NCBI GenBank assembly: GCA_027923505.1
Contig: BROI01000007.1
Location: forward strand, 1,072,070-1,136,069
DNA length: 64,000 nt
Source of the DNA: Mayamaea pseudoterrestris
Taxonomy: Eukaryota > Bacillariophyta > Bacillariophyceae > Sellaphorales > Sellaphoraceae
Direction: 5' to 3'
Within the stretch, counting starts at the first letter, position 1; every line of letters starts with the position of its first letter. Made by a program: the position numbers and the translations under genes. Below the pieces are notes generated by a model. It made no database searches and had not been told where the DNA came from. It saw only the letters and a program-made list of their open reading frames with translations. Positions 1 to 10,465 of this stretch are shown one piece after another.

Positions 1-2
1 TA

Positions 3-584
3 TCTCGTTACGATGCGACGAGGGACCCAGATATCAAACCAAACGTACACACGGCGAATGCTGTCTGCAATGTAAGTTGTCTGTGAGTTGCTTACTTGAA
101 TTCTGTGTTCGTTTTTCTATAATCTCATGGTGTTTTTCGGCAGGCATGCGCCTTCTCGAAAAAAGAAGAGGACCGAACTGAAGCGTTGCAGATATCCTTT
201 CGCGTCTTTGACTGGCTGTCTCACCAGCCGGACATGGAACCGGATTCCTACACGTACACAATCCTCCTGTCTGTTTGCGCCAACTTAATACCAAGAGAAG
301 ACAGCATGACTCGTTTTGCTCACGCTAGGGCCTTTTTTGATAGCTGCCGGGACACCGGATACGTTAACGATTACGTTTTACGAAAACTTCGGCAGACGGT
401 AACTGACGATGAGTATTTGGGCCTTGTCGAGTACAGGACGGAACCATCGGCATCAAGTATGCCTCAATCCTGGACCCGCAATGTCAAGATTGACAACCGT
501 TCTAAGGCTCGTCGTGGAAGCAACAACCCAAATAACGCTGCCCAAGGATCGGATAGTTGGTCAACAAGAAGACGAGGCAAGTAG
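3..584 (+). CDS. PPR-repeat protein, C-terminal part (5' end outside window)
   Basis: This is the 3' end of a pentatricopeptide-repeat gene that begins before the window. Two exons are visible: 3-71 and 144-584, separated by a 72-bp phase-0 intron that starts GTAAGT and ends CAG. Joining them gives a continuous frame whose PPR helices include KPNVHTANAVCNAC and the canonical start of the next repeat, PDSYTYTILLSVCA. The last 45 or so residues are polar and low-complexity. PPR proteins bind organellar RNA in processing, editing or translation, so a mitochondrial or plastid role is expected, but the targeting peptide is not in the window. The family is clear; the specific target cannot be inferred. 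Confidence 0.8.
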
Positions 585-953
585 TCGAGCAGAGATAGAG
601 TCCACAAAAATTTATACACACACACGATGGCATGATGTACGATCATGCCAACCTTCACAACTTACAAGAACTTACAAACTCATGAGCAAGAACACTCAAA
701 ATTCATATGCTACGACAGCATAATAATCAAGGCAAAGAAGAATGACGACAATTCGACTTTTTATAAACATATCTGTAGTATACTTGTCATATCAACTGTG
801 TACTCTCATACGAATTGAATTTCAAGATATTAGCCGATAGCAGCTATCGCGAGAAGACTAGATCGCGCTGTTGACGTATCAGCATACCAGTACATGCACA
901 ACTTTTCAAGCAAGTTAAATAAAAGATCTTCACTAATTCGTGCTATTAAACCT
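585..953. other. intergenic, convergent 3' ends
   Basis: This AT-rich stretch lies between the stop of the PPR gene and the stop of the opposite-strand EF-Tu gene. It should hold both 3' untranslated regions. I see no RNA gene, coding region or repeat in it. Confidence 0.6.
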
Positions 954-2366
954 CTACATCACCTTGGTGACAATGCCCGTGCCAACAGTCATGCCTCCTT
1001 CTCGCATATTGAAGCGCAGTCCAGCCTCTAACGCAACTGGCGTAATGAGCTCACAGTCGACAGTCGTATTGTCGCCAGGCATGACCATCTCCACATCGTC
1101 TTTCAACGCCAATGAGCCTGTAATGTCTGCTGTTCGGAAGAAAAACTGTGGTCTGTAGTTCGAAACGAATGGCGTGTGACGACCGCCTTCCTCCTTTTTC
1201 AGGCAATATATCTCGGCCTCAAACTTTGACGCTTGCTTGACTGATCCAGGCTTACAAAGGACTTGTCCACGACGGATATCGTCTCGCTTCAAACCGCGCA
1301 GCAAGGCACCAATATTGTCACCAGCCTGACCCTGATCCAGCAACTTTTTGAACATCTCAACACCAGTGCAAGTCGTTTTGGCGTCTTGTCCTAATCCCAA
1401 AACCTCCAAGTCATCACCGACCTTGACTAAACCTTGCTCAATACGTCCAGTAACGACAGTTCCTCGTCCTGCAATACTAAACGTATCTTCAATTGGCATC
1501 AAGAATGGCTTGTCCAACACACGCTGAGGTTCGGGAATATGATCGTCGACAGCCTGCATGAGCTCCAAAATGCGTTCCGATCCAATCTCCGGATTTCTAC
1601 CTTCCGCCGCCGCCAAGGCCGACCCGCGAATGATTGGAATGGCATCGCCATCAAAGTTGTAAAAGTCCAGCAGCTCGCGCACCTCCATTTCTACAAGCTC
1701 CAATAGTTCCTCATCCTCCACTAGATCAACCTTGTTGAGAAAGACGACCAAGTTTGGAATTCCAACCTGCTTGGCCAAGAGAATGTGTTCACGGGTCTGC
1801 GGCATGGGTCCGTCCGTGGCAGCAACGACGAGAATACCTCCGTCCATTTGAGCAGCGCCAGTAATCATATTCTTGACGTAATCCGCGTGACCGGGGCTGA
1901 ATTCAGTGTGATAGTGTACGTGTGAGTAGATCGGTAAAAAAGCCGCAAATTATGAGCAGCGTCAAGTCCGCGTGAATAGCGAAACAAGCCATAATAATCA
2001 TCAAAAAGCATAAAATACTCACCAATCAATATGTCCATAATGTCGATTCTCCGTTTCATATTCAATGTGCGACGTATTGATGGTAATCTTGCGCGCCTTT
2101 TCCTCTGGACTCTTGTCAATCTCCTCGTAGCTCATGGATCGGCAGCTGCCATTCTCCGAAAGGACGCGGGTAATGGCTTGCGTCAAGGTCGTCTTGCCGT
2201 GATCAACATGCCCGATGGTACCGATGTTTACGTGCTTCTTGTCGCGCACGAATGTATCTGTCGCGAGTGATCGAATGGCATTGCTCAAACGAAGGTGCTG
2301 CTGCAGTTGTAACGGCGACGCTTTCGCCAGGCGTTGCGCCGATCGCAACAGAAGAGTAGTCGACAT
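954..2366 (-). CDS. tufM: mitochondrial translation elongation factor Tu
   Basis: GTPase that delivers aminoacyl-tRNA to the mitochondrial ribosome. Exons on the minus strand are 2366-2023 and 1896-954; the 126-bp intron has GTGAGT and CAG ends and splits the Cys codon of the DCPGHADY motif, which restores the family sequence exactly. The product is 428 residues. About 40 residues form a basic, Ser/Ala/Leu-rich presequence, followed by GHVDHGKT (P-loop), DCPGH (G3) and NKVD (G4), then the two beta-barrel domains ending at VTKVM. The start is the first in-frame ATG. One oddity: the usual RGITI of the effector region reads RKITI. The gene is head-to-head with eL8 over a 281-bp gap. Confidence 0.95.
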
Positions 2367-2563
2367 GTTTTCCGTTATCACGAGAGCTGTCTAGAGTAAC
2401 TGGAATGTGTTTGACTATTATTGTTTAGAACCTTTGCAGAACTTGGGAAGAATGGCCGTAGTTCTGTTGGTGTGACTTGTTTTCGTGGTCGAGAGCATTA
2501 AAATGATGACGTCATCAGAGAACCGATGTGACGCAATTTTGACTTGAGGATGAGGATACTTCT

Positions 2564-2577
2564 TACCGCCTTACTAA
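2564..2577 (+). promoter_or_regulatory. TACCGCCTTACTAA motif upstream of eL8
   Basis: A 14-bp motif located 84 bp upstream of the eL8 ATG. The same motif with one change (TACCGTCTTACTAA) occurs at 63346-63359 upstream of the other ribosomal protein gene in the window, P2. The shared position before two co-regulated genes suggests an initiator or ribosomal-protein promoter element; this is inference from two instances. Confidence 0.45.
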
Positions 2578-2647
2578 ACTGCCGTGACCGCAAGCGCGTT
2601 GCAACTCGCACAATCGTTCCATCAAAGAATCGACAGTCAATTTGACC

Positions 2648-3523
2648 ATGGTAAGCATCGATTGAGATATTATACAAACGCATCCGAGGCATACGCAATA
2701 GTATATTACCCAATTACTTACTTTCATTTTACGTTTCTAGGCACCCAAAAAAGGATCAAAGTCCAAGAAGGACGAAGGCAAGCCTTCCAGTAAAAAGGCA
2801 GCCGACCCTCTCTTTCCCTCCCGGCCTCGCACCTTTCAGATTGGCGGAGACATTCGCCCGGCTGGTCGCGATCTATCTCGCTTCGTCAAGTGGCCCCGCT
2901 ATGTTCGCATTCAGCGTCAGCGCTCCGTCTTGTACCAGCGCCTCAAGGTGCCGCCTGCCATTCACCAGTTCACCAAGCCCATTGGAAAGAATGAAGCCAT
3001 GACTGTCTTTACGCTACTGAATAAGTACAGACCAGACACCAAGGCGGCCAAGAAGCAAAAGATTAAGGAAGCGGCGGCTGCTGGTGGAGCTGCTGTTGCC
3101 AAGACTGCCTTTCAAGTCAAGTTCGGACTCAAGCACATTACCACCTTGGTGGAGGAGAAGAAGGCGCAGCTTGTACTCATTGCCAATGATGTTGACCCGA
3201 TTGAACTTGTACTTTGGTTGCCAGCACTCTGCCGCAAAATGCAGGTTCCATTCATGATTGTCAAGGACAAGGCTCGCTTGGGAGCATTGGTGCACCAAAA
3301 GAAGGCTGCTTGCGTTTGCTTGACGGGTGTGGAAAAGGCTGACGAGGCCCAGCTCAACTTGCTCAGGAACCTTGCGCTCGAGTCGTTCAACAACAACGCC
3401 GAGCTTGTCCGCAAGTGGGGTGGAGGCAAAATGGGTCTCAAGACGCAGGCCAAGTTGGACAAGCGTGCCAAGGCTGTCGCCGTGGAGGAAGCCAAGAAGG
3501 TTGCCTCCTTGAACCGGGCCTAA
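2648..3523 (+). CDS. RPL7A: 60S ribosomal protein eL8 (L7a)
   Basis: Large-subunit ribosomal protein of the L7Ae family. The first coding exon is only the ATG (2648-2650); a 90-bp intron (GTAAGC...TTTCTAG) follows, and exon 2 is 2741-3523. The product is 261 residues, close to the usual 265 or so. The N-terminus APKKGSKSKK is basic. It continues with the eL8-specific GGDIRPAGRDLSRFVKWPRY segment and the L7Ae RNA-binding fold around KFGLKHITTLVEEKKAQLV and LVLIANDVDPIELVLWLP. The start was chosen because exon 2 has no ATG before residue 62 and the splice signals give the expected N-terminus. It shares a promoter region with mitochondrial EF-Tu on the other strand. Confidence 0.95.
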
Positions 3524-3664
3524 GCTCATGTCGTTGTAGCGTAACATATCGAGGTTGACGACGTCGACTCGAATAACTAATTGAAAATGAAACCAAGTTG
3601 CAACTGTTGACGCACTCACGTGCCGAGGTTCTACTTTTTGTGTGTCTACTTTTTCTCGTTAAAT

Positions 3665-3752
3665 GTGGCCATGACTCTGGCTGGTGCTGGAGCAGGACTT
3701 CAGTTCCTGTCGAGGACTAACGTCCTAGTTGTTCGATTCAACCTTGGCCACG
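3665..3752 (+). tRNA. trnU: tRNA-Sec (anticodon UCA)
   Basis: Selenocysteine tRNA that reads UGA. The fold is specific to eukaryotic tRNA-Sec. The acceptor stem is 9 bp long with an internal U-U mismatch (GTGGCCATG with CTTGGCCAC). The T stem is 4 bp (GTTG/CAAC) around the loop TTCGATT, which gives the 9/4 arrangement. The D stem is long, 6-7 bp (CTCTGGC/GCTGGAG), with a TGGT loop. The anticodon arm is CAGGA-CTTCAGT-TCCTG with anticodon TCA, and the variable arm is AGGAC/GTCCT. The discriminator base is G. Length is 88 nt without CCA, and there is no intron. A T-run at 3779-3782 can serve as the Pol III terminator. It implies that the organism makes selenoproteins. Confidence 0.95.
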
Positions 3753-3778
3753 TTACATTACAAACGTAGCATTGCGGC

Positions 3779-3782
3779 TTTT
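3779..3782 (+). terminator. Pol III T-run after tRNA-Sec
   Basis: Four T residues 27 bp past the end of the tRNA, the first T4 run downstream, which is the minimal RNA polymerase III stop signal. Confidence 0.5.
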
Positions 3783-4192
3783 AATTGTAGTTTGTAGCTC
3801 TTCCAAAGTTGCTGACCTTGACTTAAGTCTCGTCACATCTACATCCTGGTATACATAGTACAGTGCCAGGACTGTGAGTCCTTCCTATGACAATCCGTCC
3901 GCCTTGGTTTGTCTGTGCGTTGCATCCTTTGCAGTGAGTATGTGCTAACAGTAAGTAAACTTATGTTTGCGTCGACGCACCATTTGCCCGTGCGTGAGAC
4001 TTAATGAAATTGCAACACAACAAGTCGCATCAAAGCTTCTATAATATAGTAAGCGATTTATACAGACATTTCAAAAAATATACAGCTACGTTATAAAAAA
4101 TTTTCAGTTGCTCTGGTGTATAAGCGTTGTGCGTTGTTGCTTTGGCGGGTATGGGTGACGCGGCGATTGCGACAAACGACAGTCGACTTCCG
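3783..4192. other. intergenic, tRNA-Sec to IMP3 3' end
   Basis: No further RNA gene or coding region is recognised here. It should contain the 3' untranslated region of IMP3, which reads from the other strand. Confidence 0.5.
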
Positions 4193-4738
4193 CTACAGCA
4201 AATCAAAGTCATCGAGCTTGTCATTGTATTTTTGAACCGTCCTTCGAATCTTGGACGAATCAACCCACGTGACATAATCTTCCAGTGCTTTCGACACCAA
4301 GAAACTGGGATCTGTCACAACGTGAGGACCAACTCGCACCTGTCCCTGCTCTATGAACGTGACGGCCGTCCGCAGCGTTTCCGCCATTTTCAGTCGCACC
4401 ATAATGACGGGAAGTCGGCGCCGACAAATGGCGGATGCGGAAACGTCCTCGGCCTTTTTCAACGACGAGTCTGTCGTAATGACGCCCATGTTGGAAAGTT
4501 TGGTGAGCAATTGTTCCGTCATGGCGATGCGGAAGGAATCGTCCGCCGGAAGAGTCTTGATTTTAGCTGCCAACTGTGTAATCATTCCACATATTCGCTG
4601 GTAGCTAGTGTAGTCTTCCCGCTTTTGAATGTGGTAGCGTCGCATGATTTTAGCGATGCGAAGATTGTCTTCATTCTTCCAGGAATAAAGATCGACCTTG
4701 CGGAGGAGTTTCTTCTCGTGATGCTTCAATTGACGCAT
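4193..4738 (-). CDS. IMP3: U3 snoRNP protein IMP3
   Basis: A component of the small-subunit processome that pairs U3 snoRNA with pre-18S rRNA in the nucleolus. It is a single exon of 181 residues, the usual length for the family. It starts MRQLKHHEKKLLRKVD, the conserved IMP3 beginning, and ends with an S4 RNA-binding domain (roughly residues 107-170, RRRLPVIMVRLKMAETLRTA and FIEQGQVRVGPHVVTDP) and the family tail TWVDSSKIRRTVQKYNDKLDDFDLL-type sequence. The start is the only ATG before this conserved beginning. Together with TSR3 and eL8 it makes a loose cluster of ribosome-biogenesis functions. Confidence 0.95.
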   Translation of the reverse strand: MRQLKHHEKKLLRKVDLYSWKNEDNLRIAKIMRRYHIQKREDYTSYQRICGMITQLAAKIKTLPADDSFRIAMTEQLLTKLSNMGVITTDSSLKKAEDVSASAICRRRLPVIMVRLKMAETLRTAVTFIEQGQVRVGPHVVTDPSFLVSKALEDYVTWVDSSKIRRTVQKYNDKLDDFDLL

Positions 4739-5664
4739 AATGTAGAGTCAATTGGCTTTATATTATGATAATCAATGTTGCGATGCTGTAGTAAAAGATA
4801 AATCGAAGGCAAGGAGCTGTCGATTGTCAAGAACAAGTTGCTTGCGGCTGCCCCCATGCAAGGTCTGATGGTGCACAACGCATGAACGCGCGAGTCCCGT
4901 CTGCGCGCGAGTCGTTACCGCTTACCGGCGCTACTAGACCGCGTCACCAGTTGTCTTGCTCGATTTTGATTGGTTGGAATGCGGTCATTCCGATTAAGCC
5001 TGACATTCACGCAAGTTACACACGTTGATTGGGTGCAGGCCTTCTGACGAGAAACTTCCGCGTCTCCAGCACATTTTGACAGCGCTCTCAAGCTTACTTT
5101 TCGCATTTCCTTCAACGAGGTAGGTTCTGATCCTTGTATGTATCATCGACTTGCGCAGAGACTGAAAAGCAAAGAAAGGTGGACTAAGGAATGTACTAGA
5201 AGACAACAAAGAAAACGCAGCTCCTGGGCAATATCTTAATCGGCAATACCAATGATACAAATTTCCTGCAAAAGCACGAGAAACACGCTGCACGTTTGGC
5301 TCTTGCGGAGCTGCGGACGACTTCAGACCTTTTTTCGCCGAGTATATCTTGAGCTCTCTCAAAATTGTACATTGAAAGGGAAATGGCGCTCTATTTGCGG
5401 CAGTCTTGCACTGTTGTAGATTCAAAAATGGACCGATTTGGAATCCTTTCTTCGAATCTTGTCTTTGGTGGCATTGTCCGATACTGCCTTGCATTGTTTG
5501 TCTGTATACAAGCGTTGTATTTCGTATGAAGAGTAACGCTTGATGCTTGTTTCCATTTGACGGATGAACAAGTCTTCCAATACATCCGTTCCAATTTTCG
5601 GTTCTCACCTCTTTGCATTCGTTCCTGTTTACATGCAGACTCTTTTCCTTTCCTCCCCAATACA
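4739..5664. other. intergenic, head-to-head IMP3/CCT gene
   Basis: A 926-bp gap between divergent genes. A 223-codon minus-strand open frame (4994-5665) has no start context, domain or homology that I recognise, and it looks like chance. A short direct repeat of CGCGCGAGTC occurs at 4888-4910. The region presumably holds both promoters and 5' untranslated regions. Confidence 0.5.
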
Positions 5665-7053
5665 ATGACGACTATTGACAACCGCATTAGCCAGGATTCG
5701 CTTGTCGGCGGCGGACACAAGCACTCGCTTCGTTCGGGAACTCGTGGCGCGGAGGAGCGTCTGGAGGAGGAGGCCTTGATTCAGGAGGAGGAAAAGATGA
5801 TGGATGACGATATCTTTTCGGAGGATTCGTCGCACGGCGAGGACGACTCTCCTACGCTTGGTCGAAACGGTACCGCCAAGTCGACGGGAGATGGTGATGA
5901 TGACGAATCTAGTCATCATTATGGTCTCCGCAAGCGGCGGCGTCAATCTGGATCGGACTTGGAGCGACTAGAAATGTTTCAGTGCTCCAAGGCTGGCGGA
6001 CTTGCCAAGTCCAGCAAGGCAAAGCCTGCTTCATCTGCCAAGTCGCTACTATCACCGGCCTCCAAGGCCATGCCGCCGCCTGGTACGCGGGGAAGAAAGT
6101 CCAAGAGTGGTCAAAAGGCGCTTGATTTTGGTGGTTTGAACCACAAGGACATTTCTCTCGTTCCGAATCCGCTGTCAATGATTGGCGATTCGCTCTTTGA
6201 TGATGGGGCGGCGGCTGCTCCGCCGAATGATAAACGCAAAGTAAGCATTAGCACGCAGCCTGTAGTTGGGCGAAAGCGAGGCTATTCTATTGATTGTAAG
6301 TGCCTGCGAAAGGTGCTGCTTGGGATGAATAGCTTCACGCAAGGAAGTCATTCACTCACTCTGTTTTACTCTTGTTTTTAATTAGCTTTGGGCGGTCTTT
6401 CTGCTGCCTTTTCCGACGACAATTCTTCCCAAGCTGCTGCACCGGCTGATGCGGCTGGTCGCGAACGCGCCTTTAGCTTCGAGTGTTTTGCTTTTGGTCT
6501 CAACCCTGACGAACCCTTGCCGCCGCTGGAAGCTACATCAGCTCATCTGGCCATGGCGGATGCTCAAAACCATCGGCCGCGAGGTGACTCGATTATCTTC
6601 GACCCCGTCAGTTTTCAGGACGGTGGCATTCACGAGCAGACGGCTCTTTATAGCATTGATGACATTCCTGTTCTTCCTGGTGCCCCTCGACCGGTCACCA
6701 CCAAGGCTGCTTCTTCATCCATCAAAACATCTTCTCATGCACCTTCAACGAAACGTCCATCTACGTCTCACACGTCGCCAGGCTCAAGTGCATCAACTGC
6801 TCAAACATCATCGCGGACGCCTGCTCCTCCTTCTAACACTGTTTCCTTTTCGATGGAACTATTGAATCGCGACGGCCGCATTGGAATCTACCTGCCTGAA
6901 GCTCGGCGAGCACGTATTGCCCGCTTTCTCGCCAAGCGTCAGCGCCGCGTCTGGCGCAAGCGCATCAAGTATGATTGCCGCAAGAAGCTTGCGGATTCGC
7001 GTCCCCGCATCAAGGGTCGCTTTGTCAAGCGAGCTGAGAATGAAGGGGAATAG
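5665..7053 (+). CDS. CCT-domain putative transcriptional regulator
   Basis: Exons are 5665-6295 and 6386-7053; the 90-bp intron starts GTAAGT, ends TTAG and splits a Ser codon. The product is 432 residues. Most is acidic or Ser/Ala/Pro-rich and probably disordered, with basic clusters such as LRKRRR. The C-terminus (about residues 385-425) is a CCT motif: ARIARFLAKRQRRVWRKRIK, then YDCRKKLADSRPRIKGRFVK. In plants CCT domains occur in CONSTANS, TOC1 and PRR proteins and mediate nuclear import and DNA or NF-Y contact; diatoms have several CCT proteins. No B-box or receiver domain is present. The start is the first in-frame ATG, in the context TACAATGAC. A nuclear light or clock role is inference. 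Confidence 0.85.
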
Positions 7054-7686
7054 AATTTACTGCTGGACACCATGACTTCACACTGTTGAATTATAATTAA
7101 TAGCACACGAACACCTATAGATCACCTTTTTTGTTATCAGCTTGACTGCATACGTACTTTGTTGTAGGGGGTGACTGGCGCTTTAAGACGATTAAGCCAT
7201 TATTCTCACACCTCGTGTAATTAAACCTATGCTATACCTGTAGTATTTCATGCGATACAATATATCTGTTTTGTAGCAGTACTCCTTCCATAACTTATGC
7301 GCGTTTTCCGTCTAATAGTTGCGCCTATCAATATGGAGAAACATTGTAAAAACAGTCGGTTGGAATCCTACAAGCGACGGTACGTCCAGCTATGTAATTC
7401 AAGACATTGGAGAGGGTGAATGGCTTGCGTCATTTGCCTCACCTCGATGGTCCACTGGCTCGGGATGACTTGCTTTGTTTCTAAATTAATTACATGCCGT
7501 CTGGCCGCCACGACAAGCAGGCATTACGCGAGAATCGTTTGTAAGTTGCGAGTAGATTTTCGGTTGCTACACGGAATGACTTGTTGACAACAGTCTACAG
7601 TTTATGAGCTGACGAATAAGAGAAAAAAGTGCCACCTTAAATATTTTAGTGCATAGAATCAAAAGGTCTTTATGAGATGCGATGTC
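7054..7686. other. intergenic, convergent CCT gene/TSR3
   Basis: 633 bp between two convergent genes. It contains AT-rich 3' flanks. I find no open frame with coding character, RNA gene or repeat. Confidence 0.5.
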
Positions 7687-8520
7687 TCATTTTGATTCGT
7701 GTACTGATGCTGCAGCACCTCCCTTGACAATCGTATTACCGAATGAGTCCAGCTCAGGCTCCGACTCGTACTCATCAGACTCCAAGTCATCATCGCTGGG
7801 CGGCAAATCATCGGGTCTGTCATGATCTTGTTCGACCTGAGCCTCAGCATTGGAAAGCCAATCATTCTGCTTGTCAACAACGTCAGCGCTGTCGGAACAC
7901 GATGCGTACAAATCCAGAACCTCCTCGTTCAACTTTACAAACTCCTCGCCCCACGAAAACTCGCTCAACACTGCTTTGGCAGCGTCCTTTTTGTTACAAA
8001 TATAGAGAGTAGCCGCACAAGCTTCAGCGCAACTGAGCTTACTCGGTCGCCCATAATTTACAGTATTGGCTGCCACCATGAATGGCAAAAGTCGATGATG
8101 ACCTGCTTGCATCTGCTTGAATGGAATCTCCGCCAGTCTCGCCCAGGAACAGTCGATCAGCGACATGCCCGACTCTTCCAGTATTTTCGCATCCGCTGGA
8201 CTCACAGAAACTGTCGCCTGAGGACTCAGCACGATTCCGCGAAAGCTTTGCTTCAGATTCATTCGCTGAAAGATCCCACGTTTCACCAGTCGAGCTCCAG
8301 TACATCGCTTTGGATCACACTGAGCAAAGTCCCACATGCGAAGTGAAAGTCCCTTCAAAGGATCCATGACGACTGCTTGGCAGTAATCCTGCGAGTCGTC
8401 TTCGTTTCGTTTTAAAACATCCTCGTCGCGACTACCATGCTGATTGTCTTCCTCCCTTGCTCTATGAGCGGGCCGATTGTGTTGCTGCGTCTTTGGTTTA
8501 TATGCTTTGGCTTTCCCCAT
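7687..8520 (-). CDS. TSR3: 18S rRNA aminocarboxypropyltransferase TSR3
   Basis: Transfers the aminocarboxypropyl group from S-adenosylmethionine to the hypermodified m1acp3-pseudouridine of 18S rRNA, a late cytoplasmic step of 40S maturation. It is a single exon of 277 residues. Recognisable TSR3 blocks are MWDFAQCDPKRCTGARLVKR near residue 60, then LSPQATVSVSPAD, GMSLIDCSWARL, RLLPFMVAANTVNYGRP and LSCAEACAATLYI. The acidic C-terminal tail (DDDLESDEYESEPELDS) is typical. The start is the first in-frame ATG (MGKAKAYKPK). Confidence 0.95.
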   Translation of the reverse strand: MGKAKAYKPKTQQHNRPAHRAREEDNQHGSRDEDVLKRNEDDSQDYCQAVVMDPLKGLSLRMWDFAQCDPKRCTGARLVKRGIFQRMNLKQSFRGIVLSPQATVSVSPADAKILEESGMSLIDCSWARLAEIPFKQMQAGHHRLLPFMVAANTVNYGRPSKLSCAEACAATLYICNKKDAAKAVLSEFSWGEEFVKLNEEVLDLYASCSDSADVVDKQNDWLSNAEAQVEQDHDRPDDLPPSDDDLESDEYESEPELDSFGNTIVKGGAAASVHESK

Positions 8521-8794
8521 GTCGTCGTTGCCTGCCTGTGGAAGCGTTTTTCGTTGCAACAATCGAAATCGACGAATGGATGGCGCCCATCGAAACGGCT
8601 GTCCGGAAGTGGATCATGATGAAAACGAAGCAGCTGCACACGTTTTCAAACGTGAGACGCTCATCGCGGTCACACTTTCAACCTTGACGACTATGATTAA
8701 TATTAAGAACGAGACAAGGTAGCAAGTGAGCGTAAATCGCTCATGCTTTAGAATCACATGTTCAGCGCTATAATCTATGGGTTCAAGAGAAGTT

Positions 8795-9993
8795 CTAAAA
8801 CATTAATCCAGCCAGTCCCAAGGCGGCATCCGTGACACTACCAAGCACTCGTCGACCACTTGATCCGCTGTCACCACCTTCATCAGAAGGCAAGACACCT
8901 TCCAATGCCGTGGGACAGAGGCGTTGAATAGTACGTCCATTGAGTGGCTGCAGAGGCCGGCCCGTTGATCCAGACGGAGCGGCAACGCTTGCCAACTCGC
9001 AAGTGCTTGGATCAGTATACTCCAGAACCAAGCTCGTCAAGCGGACATATTCGCGGACGGAAATGCTCAGTGGCGTATCAATCACATTCCAAAGCACAAT
9101 TTCCGAGCATGGTGGCGTCGTCAAGGAACCGTTGTATTGATACATGGTGGCCCCTTCTGGCACCAAGTCGTAAAAGTTGAAGGCAGCCAGATGGCGCTGG
9201 GCTTTTAGAAGTGCTCTTTGGCGATGTTCGTCGGACTGTGTCGTTGCTCCAACGCAAGCTGCGGCAGTAGCATTGGCTGCCGCCTCCCATCCTGTCAACA
9301 GGTCCCCAAAAATAGGTGAATCGGAAGGATTAGTCGGTACGACAAACAAGCCGAGGACGGAGAATCGATCACCGTTTTCCTCGGCGTGCACCAAATGCAA
9401 ATCAGCTCCAAAGTAGGCTCCATCGATAGCATGGTCGCTTCCAGTATGCATGTGAAACTGAGAAGCGATGAATTTGTTGGCTTGGTTTGGGACCCTCATA
9501 CTGGGTGGTTCGCACTGGTCGCTTAGATAGGTGACTTGAATGGCATGGCCCGATAGGGTGTAGTTCATGTCATTGCTAGTACATGTTCCAGCCTATTGCA
9601 TTAGAGAGTAAAGAAAGTTTGTAAGTCGAACGGCTCATAAACCAAGCTTCATAATGGACAGCACCAAAAGGCTCGAGAGTCAAGAGTCAAGAGCAACTTA
9701 CGGAGAATTTGTAGTCGACAAAGTCGTCACAACCACTCGTTGGAATATCAATGCCTGACTGCGCTGATCCTCCACATTGATTGTCTTCGATCTGTGCATG
9801 AAGGAGATGGTATTTAGTTCTGAGACATTGTTGATATGACACAATGATGTACATGTCAAACAAACAAGATACTCACATCAATATCGGCCCAATTGTCAGG
9901 ACCATACTCATGGGAAGGATCGTAGCTGTAAAGATGCTCCTCCGCGAGAGCATAGAGAGGAAGGAGGGCACCGAGTGTAAATAGCAGCTTCAT
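8795..9993 (-). CDS. secreted alpha-carbonic anhydrase, copy 1
   Basis: Interconverts CO2 and bicarbonate. Three exons on the minus strand: 9993-9877, 9791-9702 and 9592-8795, with two short GT...AG introns, all in phase 0; 334 residues. A signal peptide (MKLLFTLGALLPLYALA) leads into the domain. Zinc ligands are the His pair in QFHMHTGS and the His in DLHLVH, and the Thr of SLTTPPCSE is the proton-relay threonine. The gatekeeper Glu and the Glu next to the third ligand are both Asp (SDHAID, ADLH). The secreted or endomembrane location suggests a part in inorganic-carbon acquisition. The exon structure is nearly the same as copy 2, so the pair is a tandem duplication. Confidence 0.93.
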
Positions 9994-10108
9994 TATCGGA
10001 GTGATGGATGGGACGATGGCTCGTCGAAATTGTGAGCCGCAAATATTGATGCGGATAATAATGATGCACGCGCGAGCTATGGAGGAAAGCGCCTTGGGCC
10101 TGAAACTG

Positions 10109-10232
10109 TGACGTTGAAGCTTCTCGTTGCAGGCACACAGAACCTCACACGTTCGCTTCGATCGTGTTTCCATCGCCTGGCGTCATCGCTGGCATTTTCC
10201 ACTGGCTCGCCGGAGCGTCCGGTAAAACGTCA
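10109..10232. promoter_or_regulatory. CRE/CCRE-like hexamers upstream of carbonic anhydrase copy 1
   Basis: TGACGT at 10109-10114, GCGTCA at 10180-10185 and ACGTCA at 10227-10232, between 116 and 240 bp upstream of the start codon. These match the CO2/cAMP-responsive hexamers known from a diatom beta-carbonic anhydrase promoter. The last lies inside the terminal repeat of the adjacent mobile element. Confidence 0.4.
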
Positions 10233-10350
10233 TTTTCGCCCAAAAACGTCGCACCGTTTCTAATTTTTAGTCGTGGATAAGATTTGATTGGCGAAAATGC
10301 GCGCGTGCCAATCCAGTCTATGCTTGCGCGCCAACGGATCGCCAAAATTT

Positions 10351-10465
10351 ACTTTCAGACATTGTCTGAATCAGAAAGATACTTTCAGACATTGTCTGAA
10401 TCAGAAAAGTACTTTCAGACACTGTCTGAAAGTGAAAGATACTTTCAGATTTTGTCTGATTAAGC
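10351..10465 (+). repeat. subterminal array A: four 30-bp palindromic repeats
   Basis: Four units with exact 30-bp spacing starting at 10351, 10381, 10411 and 10441. Each begins ACTTTCAGACATTGTCTGAA, which contains the inverted repeat TTCAGACA/TGTCTGAA. There are no unique spacers, so this is a satellite-like array, probably a protein-binding region of the element. Confidence 0.85.

Noticed and set aside
3014-3619. 201-codon minus-strand open frame opposite eL8
   Set aside because: A shadow of the strongly biased eL8 coding frame; it has no features of its own.
4994-5665. 223-codon minus-strand open frame
   Set aside because: No ATG-start support, no domain and a composition like intergenic DNA; it overlaps the promoter and start of the CCT gene.
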